Below, piece by piece: positions 1 through 5,835 of a DNA stretch of 9,490 nt. Both the position numbers and the translations under genes were made by a program. The first letter of the stretch is position 1; every line of letters begins with the position of its first letter. Origin of the DNA: an uncultured Actinomycetes bacterium. Lineage in GTDB: Bacteria > Actinomycetota > Actinomycetes > S36-B12. Location of the stretch: assembly GCA_913061025.1 (NCBI GenBank), contig CAJXUJ010000036.1, positions 1 through 9,490 on the forward strand, read 5' to 3'. The notes beneath the pieces were generated by a model that worked only from the letters and a program-made list of their open reading frames with translations, did not search any database and was not told the DNA's origin.

Positions 1-2
1 AG

Positions 3-500
3 AAGCGGTACGGCAAGCCGATGTCGTACTGGCATCGCGAGATGAAAAAGGTGGCAGGGCTGAAGTACCCCGAGCAGATGGCGTTCCTGCAGGAGCAGCA
101 CGGCTTCAGTCGTGCCCATGCGAATGCGCTCGTCCAGTACTCCCGAGGCTCGAAGAGCACCCAGCGGTACTCATCCGTTGACGACTACCTGGCAGAGCAT
201 GACGCTGTGAAGCAAGGCACGGTAAGGGAGATTCTGGCCGCGATCACTCGGGAGTACCCGGAGGCCGAAGTAGTCATCGCTTGGAACAACCCGATGGTTC
301 GGATCGATGGGCAGTACGTCTTTGGAGTGACCATCCACACCAAGCACATCCTCATTGCACCGTTCAACTCGGACGTGATCGAGCAGTTTCGCGAGCGCCT
401 TGCCGACTATGAACTCAACAAGAAGACGATCAAGGTGCCGGTCGACTGGCAGGTGGACGAAGGCCTGATCTGCGACATGATCGAGGCGAACCTCGCCTAG
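3..500 (+). CDS. DUF4287/DUF1801-type protein, 5' partial
   Basis: Small soluble protein of unknown biochemical role. The first visible ATG is at 21, but the frame stays open to the left edge and the residues before it (KRYGKP) continue into SYWHREM. This resembles the 'tGKp..eW' opening of DUF4287 repeats, so the true start probably lies outside the window. Counting from the ATG at 21, residues 1-45 resemble DUF4287, including a 'hGFSRAHANALV' helix-turn segment. Residues 66-159 resemble the DUF1801/YdhG-like fold: VREI near the domain start, then 'AWNNPMVRIDGQYVFGVTIHTKHI', then a 'KKTIKVP' strand and a C-terminal helix. DUF1801 members are loosely described as iron-chaperone-like, but no metal ligand set is evident here and no function is claimed. 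It converges on the K+ channel gene, and its TAG (498-500) shares bases with that gene's TAG. Domain names rest on motif recall, so they are moderately certain. Confidence 0.75.
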   Translation, partial: KRYGKPMSYWHREMKKVAGLKYPEQMAFLQEQHGFSRAHANALVQYSRGSKSTQRYSSVDDYLAEHDAVKQGTVREILAAITREYPEAEVVIAWNNPMVRIDGQYVFGVTIHTKHILIAPFNSDVIEQFRERLADYELNKKTIKVPVDWQVDEGLICDMIEANLA

Positions 501-1288
501 GTGGTTGATCCCTCCTGCTTGGCTTCAAGTCGGGCCACCATCTCCTTGAGGTGAGCGAGTTCGGCGAGTACCTCATCCACTTTGTCAGGGCCCTGGTGTG
601 ATCGCTTGACCAGTGCAGCCGACAAGGACGCCGTGACGATGCCAAGGACGCTGATGCCCACGAGCATGACGAGCACCGCCAAGGCTCGGCCGTTCCAGGT
701 GACCGGCACGAAGTCTCCGTAGCCAACGGTCGTCACCGTCTCGAAGGCCCACCAGACGGCGTCACCGATGGTGACGATCTCGGCGTTGGGGGCGCCTCGT
801 TCGGCGTTGAGGACCATCACGCTGCCGACCCATACGACGATCGCTGCCGCGAGGGCCGCTGACGTCAGGCCGCCACCGCTGATCAGCCCGGACTTCTTGG
901 AGATGACCCCGCCGGAGGTGAACGCGCGCAGCGCCCTTAGCGCACGAAACTGGGGCAGGACCACAGTGACGGTGTCCAGCCAGTTCCGTCGAAAGAAGCG
1001 CTTCTTGATCGGGGCCATGAAGAAGCGAAACAGCAGATCGACGACGAACAGACCCCAAAGAACCAAACCGAAGGTGTTCATCCACCTGAACCACTCGGCT
1101 TCGGGGTCGTACCAGATCGCCTGAATCGAGAACGTGGCGAGATAGACCAGTGCAAGTGTCGACAACAGCGGTGAACTGCGGCGCGTGTAGTTGTCCAGCC
1201 AGGCTTGTCGTCGACTCTCAGCCGGAGTCGACGTGTTCTCGGTCGGCGTATTGGCGGATGCGTCAGAAGGGGCGCTTGATGAGCTCAT
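497..1288 (-). CDS. Voltage-gated-type potassium channel, six TM
   Basis: Predicted 263-aa inner-membrane ion channel. Residues 186-192 read TTVGYGD, the K+ selectivity filter, preceded by a pore helix (DAVWWAFETV). Hydrophobic segments lie at about 41-60, 71-91, 103-111, 141-160 and 201-226. An S4-like segment at 112-123 carries spaced arginines (FRALRALRAF), fewer than in strongly voltage-sensing channels. Residues 1-30 are Ser/Thr-rich and probably cytoplasmic. The C-terminal tail (about 235-258) has heptad-like leucines and charged residues and may form a short tetramerising coiled coil. No RCK/TrkA-N domain is present. The ATG at 1288 is only 29 bp after the decarboxylase stop on the same strand, so the two genes probably share a transcript. 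Its weak Shine-Dalgarno (GTGGGG) lies inside predicted hairpins. The stop overlaps that of the convergent gene at 498-500. Ion selectivity is well supported; gating mode is inference. Confidence 0.93.
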   Translation of the reverse strand: MSSSSAPSDASANTPTENTSTPAESRRQAWLDNYTRRSSPLLSTLALVYLATFSIQAIWYDPEAEWFRWMNTFGLVLWGLFVVDLLFRFFMAPIKKRFFRRNWLDTVTVVLPQFRALRALRAFTSGGVISKKSGLISGGGLTSAALAAAIVVWVGSVMVLNAERGAPNAEIVTIGDAVWWAFETVTTVGYGDFVPVTWNGRALAVLVMLVGISVLGIVTASLSAALVKRSHQGPDKVDEVLAELAHLKEMVARLEAKQEGSTT

Positions 1289-1319
1289 GACCCCACGTTA
1301 GGGGTAGAGCGCCCCTTCT
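1265..1319 (-). promoter_or_regulatory. Inverted repeat enclosing the K+ channel start codon
   Basis: Perfect 12-bp arms (AGAAGGGGCGCT at 1265-1276 and its reverse complement at 1308-1319) flank a 31-nt loop that contains the channel ATG (1286-1288). In the mRNA the 5' arm overlaps the decarboxylase stop codon and the 3' arm is channel codons 5-8. Inside the loop a second 5-bp pair (1290-1294 with 1301-1305) covers the only Shine-Dalgarno-like bases. The layout fits translational coupling, in which ribosomes finishing the decarboxylase open the stem. It could also be an attenuating hairpin. Pairing is seen directly; the function is inferred. Confidence 0.5.
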
Positions 1320-2670
1320 AATGATGGAAACTGCCCGCGTCCTCGGGCTTGGGTAGTGGCCCATCGAGTGAATCGAGGTAGTCGACCTCGGTCTGGATGT
1401 CGCGCAGCAGGTTCGAGGCCAGATCCATGTTCATGCCGTTGCGGACAACGATCCGCTGCACCACCTGGTCGCTGAGGTTGTCGGGCAGGGGATAGGCCGG
1501 AATCAACCACCCGCGCGCTCGCAGCCGCTGCTGAAGGTCGTACAGGGTCCAGTTACTGGTGTGACCGGGCTTGAGTTGCCAGGCGAAGACCGGAATTGTG
1601 GATCCGTCGCTGAGCAGGGAGAACGGTGCCATGTCACCGATGTTCTTAGATAAGTACATGGCTACGTCTTGAGTCGTCTGCTGCACGGTCTTGTAGCCCT
1701 GGAAGCCCAAGCGCAGGAAGAGGTAGTACTGCAAGAGCACCTGCGCGCCGGGTCGTGAGAAGTTGAGTGCCAGCGTGGGCATGTTCCCGCCGAGGTAGCT
1801 GACGTTGAAAACCAGATCCTCGGGCAGGTCTTCCTTGGTCCGCCACACCACCCAGCCGAGACCGGGGTAAACGAGTCCGTACTTGTGGCCGGAGGTGTTG
1901 ATGGATTTCACGCGCTCAAGACGGAAGTCCCACTCAATGTCGGGCTGCAAGAACGGTGCGATGAAGCCACCCGATGCTCCGTCCACGTGGATCGGGATGT
2001 CCGTTCCGGTCTTGGCCTGGTAGTCGTCAAGTGCCTTCGCGATCTCGGCAACGGGTTCGTAGGCGCCGGTGTAGGTAACACCCATGATGGCCACGACACC
2101 GATGGTGTTCTCGTCGAGGTAGTCGAGCACGTTGGTGGCGTCGAGGGTTGGGTGCTCGTCGGTGACCGGCACGTATCGGGCCTCGATATCCCAGTAGTTG
2201 CAGAACTTTTCCCACACCACCTGAACAGCCGAACTCATGACCAGGTTCGGGGTGCCGATGTCCTTGCCGGCCGCCTTACGGGCATGCTGCCAACGGCGCT
2301 TGAGTGCGAGTCCACCGAGCATGCAGGCCTCGCTTGAACCGACGGTGGAAACACCGATCGTGGAATTCGGGTCCGGCGCGTGCCACAACCGCGCCACCAT
2401 CTGCGCGCACCAACGTTCGATCTCCGCGGTTTGCGGATACTCGTCCTTGTCGATCATGTTCTTGTCGACGGTGGCGGCGTAGATCTTGTCGGCTTCCTCG
2501 TCCATCCAGGTAGTGACGAACGTCGCCAGGTTCAACCGGGCATTGCCATCGAGCATTGCCTCGTCCATGACCAGTTGGTAGGCCGCGCTGGCCGGCATCG
2601 GTTCCTTGGGAATGGTGTCGCGTGGGACATCGAGGGCGACGGCGTCATCGAAGAACTGTGGGTTGGTCAC
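1318..2670 (-). CDS. gadB: Glutamate decarboxylase, PLP-dependent
   Basis: Cytoplasmic enzyme converting L-glutamate to GABA and CO2 with consumption of a proton; in other bacteria it serves acid resistance and GABA metabolism. The 450-aa length is close to the usual ~460. Group II decarboxylase landmarks are present: 'VGSSEACMLGG' (110-120), 'HVDGASGGF' with the PLP-contacting Asp230, and 'SINTSGHKYG' with Schiff-base Lys263. The C-terminus SFHH resembles the SFKHT tail of E. coli GadB, whose penultimate His closes the active site at neutral pH. I chose the GTG at 2668-2670 because AGGGAG lies 5 nt upstream and the protein then opens with the family-like VTNPQFF. An upstream ATG at 2823 is in frame, but the 51 extra residues start with permease-relic sequence. 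It lies downstream of that relic and upstream of the K+ channel. Substrate is inferred from strong overall similarity to bacterial glutamate decarboxylases. Confidence 0.95.
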   Translation of the reverse strand: MTNPQFFDDAVALDVPRDTIPKEPMPASAAYQLVMDEAMLDGNARLNLATFVTTWMDEEADKIYAATVDKNMIDKDEYPQTAEIERWCAQMVARLWHAPDPNSTIGVSTVGSSEACMLGGLALKRRWQHARKAAGKDIGTPNLVMSSAVQVVWEKFCNYWDIEARYVPVTDEHPTLDATNVLDYLDENTIGVVAIMGVTYTGAYEPVAEIAKALDDYQAKTGTDIPIHVDGASGGFIAPFLQPDIEWDFRLERVKSINTSGHKYGLVYPGLGWVVWRTKEDLPEDLVFNVSYLGGNMPTLALNFSRPGAQVLLQYYLFLRLGFQGYKTVQQTTQDVAMYLSKNIGDMAPFSLLSDGSTIPVFAWQLKPGHTSNWTLYDLQQRLRARGWLIPAYPLPDNLSDQVVQRIVVRNGMNMDLASNLLRDIQTEVDYLDSLDGPLPKPEDAGSFHH

Positions 2671-2675
2671 GAGGG

Positions 2676-2681
2676 CTCCCT
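2676..2681 (-). promoter_or_regulatory. Shine-Dalgarno of glutamate decarboxylase
   Basis: AGGGAG on the minus strand ends 5 nt before GTG 2670-2668. This decides the start in favour of the GTG over the in-frame ATG at 2823. I see no convincing -35/-10 pair in the roughly 90 bp between the permease relic and this site. Confidence 0.7.
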
Positions 2682-2766
2682 GGGTTGTCTGTCTAAAGCA
2701 GCGTAGAGGTTCGGGTCTGGCCGTTGCTGCAAGTCTTGCTTCTGTACTCGATTGGCCGGGCGAGTT

Positions 2767-2984
2767 GGCCAATGCCGAGTGGCGTCGGGAGCAGCCGAAG
2801 TAGATGGAGAAGCCCAACGTCATCCAGACAGCGAAGACTCCGAGTGTTCCGATGCTGGTTGTCTCGGCCAGCTGGTCAAAAGAGAGACGAACGACGCCGG
2901 GATCGTGATGAGGACTGCGACGATGATCGTGTTGTTCACCGACGTCTGAGTTCGGGTGTTCACCCGGCTCACCTCATGAGTGCT
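2767..2984 (-). pseudogene. Relic of an APC-family amino-acid permease
   Basis: The roughly 350-bp stretch between the GGDEF gene and the decarboxylase holds no intact gene, but its minus strand encodes recognisable pieces of an APC permease. One frame (from about 2966) gives VNTRTQTSVNNTIIVAV then ASFVSL. This matches the cytoplasmic loop and helix usually written 'hPrtrTPv.nTiivg...FvpL'. At a T-run (2878-2881) the frame shifts and continues as DQLAETTSIGTLGVFAV, the family's 'LaeltsIGTLfAFvlv'. This joins in frame to WMTLGFSIYFGCSRRHSALA, the usual C-terminal helix ending 'iYFgYgrRHS'. Roughly 70-80 residues normally between these two parts are missing, as is everything N-terminal; an in-frame TAA lies at 2985-2987. 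So there is one frameshift, one internal deletion and one 5' truncation. Its position directly before the decarboxylase mirrors decarboxylase-antiporter pairs. The family assignment rests on recalled consensus; transport specificity is unknown. Confidence 0.7.
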
Positions 2985-3018
2985 TTACGTTCGCCCTGCC
3001 AGTGGCTGGTTCGGACGT

Positions 3019-4260
3019 CTAGTCCGCGGGCTGTGCTGCCAGCACCATGTGCTTCTCGGCTTGCTGCACGAGATCGAAGAGCGTGACCGTGTCGGGTTTG
3101 CCCGCTGCGGTGCCGACCTCCACGGTGATGGGGGGCTTACCCAGCGCGATTCCCGAGTCGCGGACCGCCGACTGGACCCGTGCCGCGAACGTCTCCGGGT
3201 CGGGGCGTTCGCCCTGTCCCAGGACGACGAAGCGGGTCCCAGACCAGCGCGCAACGAGGTCGCCCTCGCGCACCACGGCCTGCAGTGCACGGGCGACGGT
3301 CTCGAGGACGGCATCGCCGTAGGAGGAGCCGTAAGTGCGGTTGGCTGTATCGAGGTCAAGGACGCGCACGGGCATGACGCACACCGCTTGTTGTTGGCGC
3401 CGGGCCGTCCCCACGACGGCGGAGGTCATAGTGATGAGCCCGTCCCTGCTCAGCACTCCTGTGAGGGGATCAGTGCTGGCTAGCCGATTTGCACGCTCCT
3501 GTTCCAAGGTGAGGCTGTCAACGGAGACAAGGCGCAGCTGCATGATCACCGAGCCGATGATGAACGCGGTCAGCGCCGCGAGTACCCACCTCAGACCCTG
3601 GATCTGGTACTCGAATACTCCGCCGAGGGAGACGGTCACCAGCGAGGCGATTCCCCCAACGATTGCGGGGGTCCATGCCATCGCGATGGGTGCGATAGCC
3701 ACCATTGCGACGATCGCGTAGGCCAGTCCAATCGGGTTGTCTTGCTCAACGGCGTCGTAGGTCAGCAAAGCGACGATCGCAACCATCGCGGTGATCCATG
3801 ACCATTGCATAGCTCCAACGGAGAGTTTGCCGCGTAATCCAGCCTGGGCGAGGGCGAGCATTGCAATGCTGATGAGGATTTGAAGCACGTACTGGACTGT
3901 TCCTTCGCCGGCAGACAGGGCCACGTTGAGGATGGCTGTCGCCAGTAGCAGGGCGCCGGTGAGCGCGCAGCCAAGGGGCAGCGTTTGCAGGGTGGTCGCC
4001 CGTCTGTTGTACGTGGTAGGCGGGGAGGCATTCTCGCGCCGGCTGTCGTCGAGTGAGCTCATGGGGAAATCCTTCGCAACGATGGGAGGGAGGAGGGCGC
4101 GCACTCGTTCCGGTGGAAGCGGTGCTGGCCACGGAGTGAACTTCGCGAACGTAAGACCGAGGTAGATGAGCGTGTTGAAGCCGACGAAGAGCGTGAAAAT
4201 GATGAAGCCCGGTGATTCCAGGGTGTCTTGCGGCAGTAGGAGGCCGGTGGGGATTCTCAT
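3019..4260 (-). CDS. Membrane protein with degenerate GGDEF domain (likely c-di-GMP receptor)
   Basis: 413-aa protein if started at ATG 4260-4258, whose first bases form ATGA with the stop of the upstream glycosyltransferase. Layout: a TM helix at about 18-40; a second hydrophobic block at about 93-240 with five or six TM helices; then a GGDEF-like domain at about 262-405, opening with DPLTGVLSRDGL. The signature GGDEF is replaced by SGTRF (340-344) and the FK pair after the first metal Asp is missing (LDLDTANRTYG), so cyclase activity is unlikely. The product-binding I-site motif RxxD is kept (REGD, 331-334), five residues before the signature, as in c-di-GMP-binding degenerate GGDEF proteins. 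It is probably the regulatory partner of the glycosyltransferase. An internal in-frame ATG (M67, 4062-4060) has a better ribosome binding site and would give a 347-aa form lacking the first helix. The domain family is sure; the receptor role is inferred. Confidence 0.88.
   Translation of the reverse strand: MRIPTGLLLPQDTLESPGFIIFTLFVGFNTLIYLGLTFAKFTPWPAPLPPERVRALLPPIVAKDFPMSSLDDSRRENASPPTTYNRRATTLQTLPLGCALTGALLLATAILNVALSAGEGTVQYVLQILISIAMLALAQAGLRGKLSVGAMQWSWITAMVAIVALLTYDAVEQDNPIGLAYAIVAMVAIAPIAMAWTPAIVGGIASLVTVSLGGVFEYQIQGLRWVLAALTAFIIGSVIMQLRLVSVDSLTLEQERANRLASTDPLTGVLSRDGLITMTSAVVGTARRQQQAVCVMPVRVLDLDTANRTYGSSYGDAVLETVARALQAVVREGDLVARWSGTRFVVLGQGERPDPETFAARVQSAVRDSGIALGKPPITVEVGTAAGKPDTVTLFDLVQQAEKHMVLAAQPAD
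4070..4075 (-). promoter_or_regulatory. Internal Shine-Dalgarno before M67 of the GGDEF protein
   Basis: GAAGGA on the minus strand ends 7 nt before the in-frame ATG at 4062-4060. The overlapping start at 4260 has no purine-rich site of its own and must rely on coupling to the glycosyltransferase stop. Two translation products are therefore possible, or 4062 is the sole real start of the GGDEF protein and the preceding 66 codons form an in-frame fused small membrane gene. Confidence 0.55.
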
Positions 4261-5750
4261 GGTGACGAACCGTGAATCACGTGACCCCATTCCGGGGTGC
4301 GGTTGGTGCTGATGTCCCAAAGGCAGGAGATGAAAACGATCTGGAGGAAGACGTCGTAGGCGAGCTCGGGGATGAGGGCCGCGGCGAGGAGGCGTGCGCG
4401 CCAGCCGCCTCTCCACGCGGTTGCGACGCGCTCTAGCCAGAAGAGCGCCCCGATGCCGAGCCAGAAGGGGAACCAGATCCAGGTGTCGATCGACACGAAG
4501 GTGATCAGCAACAGCAGCAGAGCAGAGTTGAGTGCGATCGTCCCGTAGCCAATGCCTAGCTGTTGTCCCCAATAACGGAGGGTTGCGCGGGTGAGCCCGT
4601 AGGCGGCCAGGTTCTCAAGCGCTCCCCGTTGCCAGCGCTGGCGCTGGCGCCACAAGGCTCGCCACGTGGGCATGAGTTCGGTGACGACGTAGCACTCCGG
4701 GGGAGATGTCATGGTGGCGCCGAGGGACTTCAGGGCGAGGGTCAGCTCGTTGTCCTCCGTGAGCGCGGCGGTGTCGTAGACCTTGCCGGGCTCACCGGGG
4801 AGGAAGACATCGCGGGCAGCGGCGACATCAAGCAGGGCTTCGGCGCGAAACATGGTGGCTGTGCCGGTCAGCACGAAGACACGACCGCGGCGTTGACGAA
4901 TCTGGGTGCTATACCGCGTGTACTCGTTGCGCTGGAACTGGCCGAGGATGCCGTGGCCCTCATCTCCGTAAAAGAGCCCCCCTACCGCTGCTAGGTCGGG
5001 ATCTGCTTCCAGTCGCGCGGTCGCCACTTCGATGAACTGGGGTCCGAGTCGAGTGTCTGCATCCAAGATGAGCATGACGTCCTCGGGTCGACTCACCGGC
5101 AGGATGCGCGCCAGCGCTTGGTTGAGCGCACCACCCTTCTTCTGCGTATTCCCCACCGTCTCGAAGGCCTCGTGTCCCATTTCCCGTGCGATATCGGCCG
5201 TGCGGTCGGTGCAGTTGTCCGCCACTACGACGACGCGGTCAGGAGGACGCGTCTGCCGAGCGAGTGAAGCCAGTGTTTCCGAAAGCGAGTGCTCCTCGTT
5301 ATGGGCCGGCACGAGCACTGTCACTCGGACCCGCGCGCCTATCTCAGCGAGCTCACCGCGCGCCCGCTGAGCAGCGAGGTAGCGCCGACGCGGCGCAATG
5401 CTCATGAGGGCTGCGATGCCCTCGAAGGCTAGCGAAATGAGCGCGATGGCAACGATGCCGAGCAGGCTCAGGATGATGAGGTCTCCCGGGGGTCGCTCGT
5501 CGGAAATGAGGAACCGCCATCCTCCGATCTGGATCTCGGAGATCAACCCGGGTGATTGTCGGGTCGACAATGTCAGACCGATCGCCCAGGCGGTTGCGGT
5601 GACGACGGCTACGGAAGCGATCACGACCGCGACCACGATGCGACCCAGGGCAGCCGGAGATGTGGGGCGCGGAGTTGGGAGGCCAGGGACTGGGGCGAAG
5701 GACCGGATGTGAATCTCGGGTTCTTGGGTGCCTGAGTGGCCGCCAGCCAT
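4257..5750 (-). CDS. Processive family-2 glycosyltransferase (exopolysaccharide synthase type)
   Basis: 497-aa inner-membrane enzyme of the cellulose synthase/PgaC/hyaluronan synthase class, expected to polymerise a sugar from a UDP-sugar and extrude it. The GT-A domain (about 142-375) has VPAHNEE (147-153), ADNCTD (177-182), DAD (230-232, metal/UDP), TED with the catalytic base Asp (331-333), and QRQRW (369-373), the Q..RW acceptor motif of processive enzymes. TM helices lie at about 36-60 and 90-115 before the catalytic domain, and about 400-420, 423-440 and 452-476 after it. There is no PilZ domain, so any c-di-GMP control must come from another protein; the GGDEF-like partner overlaps its stop by 4 nt. 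The start is the ATG at 5748-5750. No good Shine-Dalgarno precedes it, but a TATATT hexamer does, so a leaderless or short-leader transcript is possible. The polymer made cannot be told from sequence. Confidence 0.92.
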   Translation of the reverse strand: MAGGHSGTQEPEIHIRSFAPVPGLPTPRPTSPAALGRIVVAVVIASVAVVTATAWAIGLTLSTRQSPGLISEIQIGGWRFLISDERPPGDLIILSLLGIVAIALISLAFEGIAALMSIAPRRRYLAAQRARGELAEIGARVRVTVLVPAHNEEHSLSETLASLARQTRPPDRVVVVADNCTDRTADIAREMGHEAFETVGNTQKKGGALNQALARILPVSRPEDVMLILDADTRLGPQFIEVATARLEADPDLAAVGGLFYGDEGHGILGQFQRNEYTRYSTQIRQRRGRVFVLTGTATMFRAEALLDVAAARDVFLPGEPGKVYDTAALTEDNELTLALKSLGATMTSPPECYVVTELMPTWRALWRQRQRWQRGALENLAAYGLTRATLRYWGQQLGIGYGTIALNSALLLLLITFVSIDTWIWFPFWLGIGALFWLERVATAWRGGWRARLLAAALIPELAYDVFLQIVFISCLWDISTNRTPEWGHVIHGSSP

Positions 5751-5768
5751 GGCACGGAATATAGCCAG

Positions 5769-5803
5769 GAAGGGGTGCCGACCCTTCGGGCCGGCACCCC
5801 TTC
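5769..5803 (-). terminator. Hairpin terminator downstream of katG
   Basis: Perfect 12-bp arms GAAGGGGTGCCG (5769-5780) and its reverse complement (5792-5803), with an 11-nt centre that itself pairs (CCC-TTC-GGG; a cUUCGg tetraloop if read on the plus strand). It lies 33 bp past the katG stop and 18 bp before the glycosyltransferase ATG. It is very stable, but no long U-tract follows on the minus strand. It most likely ends the furA-katG transcript. The glycosyltransferase promoter must then overlap it or lie in the last few bases before that gene. Confidence 0.75.
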
Positions 5804-5835
5804 TTTGAGATCGGAATTCGATCAGTTGATCGGTG

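Noticed and set aside
768..1124. 118-codon plus-strand frame inside the K+ channel gene
   Set aside because: Antisense to a clear channel with a TVGYGD filter; no independent support.
2671..2823. N-terminal extension of the decarboxylase to ATG 2823
   Set aside because: The extra 51 residues begin with permease-relic sequence (IYFGCSRRHS), and a good Shine-Dalgarno sits before GTG 2670 instead.
3012..3026. Short inverted repeat CGGAC-GTCTA-GTCCG over the GGDEF gene stop
   Set aside because: Only 5 bp per arm with no U-tract; too weak to call as a terminator.
2724..3086. Plus-strand frames of 65-120 codons in the decarboxylase upstream gap
   Set aside because: No family resemblance and no ribosome site; the minus strand here carries the permease relic, which explains the openness.
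2980..3483. 167-codon plus-strand frame over the end of the GGDEF gene
   Set aside because: Antisense shadow of a recognisable GGDEF domain; composition is typical of frame shadows.
3019..4260. Active diguanylate cyclase
   Set aside because: The GGDEF signature is SGTRF and the FK pair is absent; catalytic metal and substrate binding should be lost.
4261..4572. N-terminal extension of the GGDEF protein to 4572
   Set aside because: The residues are Arg/His/Pro-rich, typical of an out-of-frame read of the overlapping glycosyltransferase; the ATGA overlap at 4257-4260 gives a natural start.
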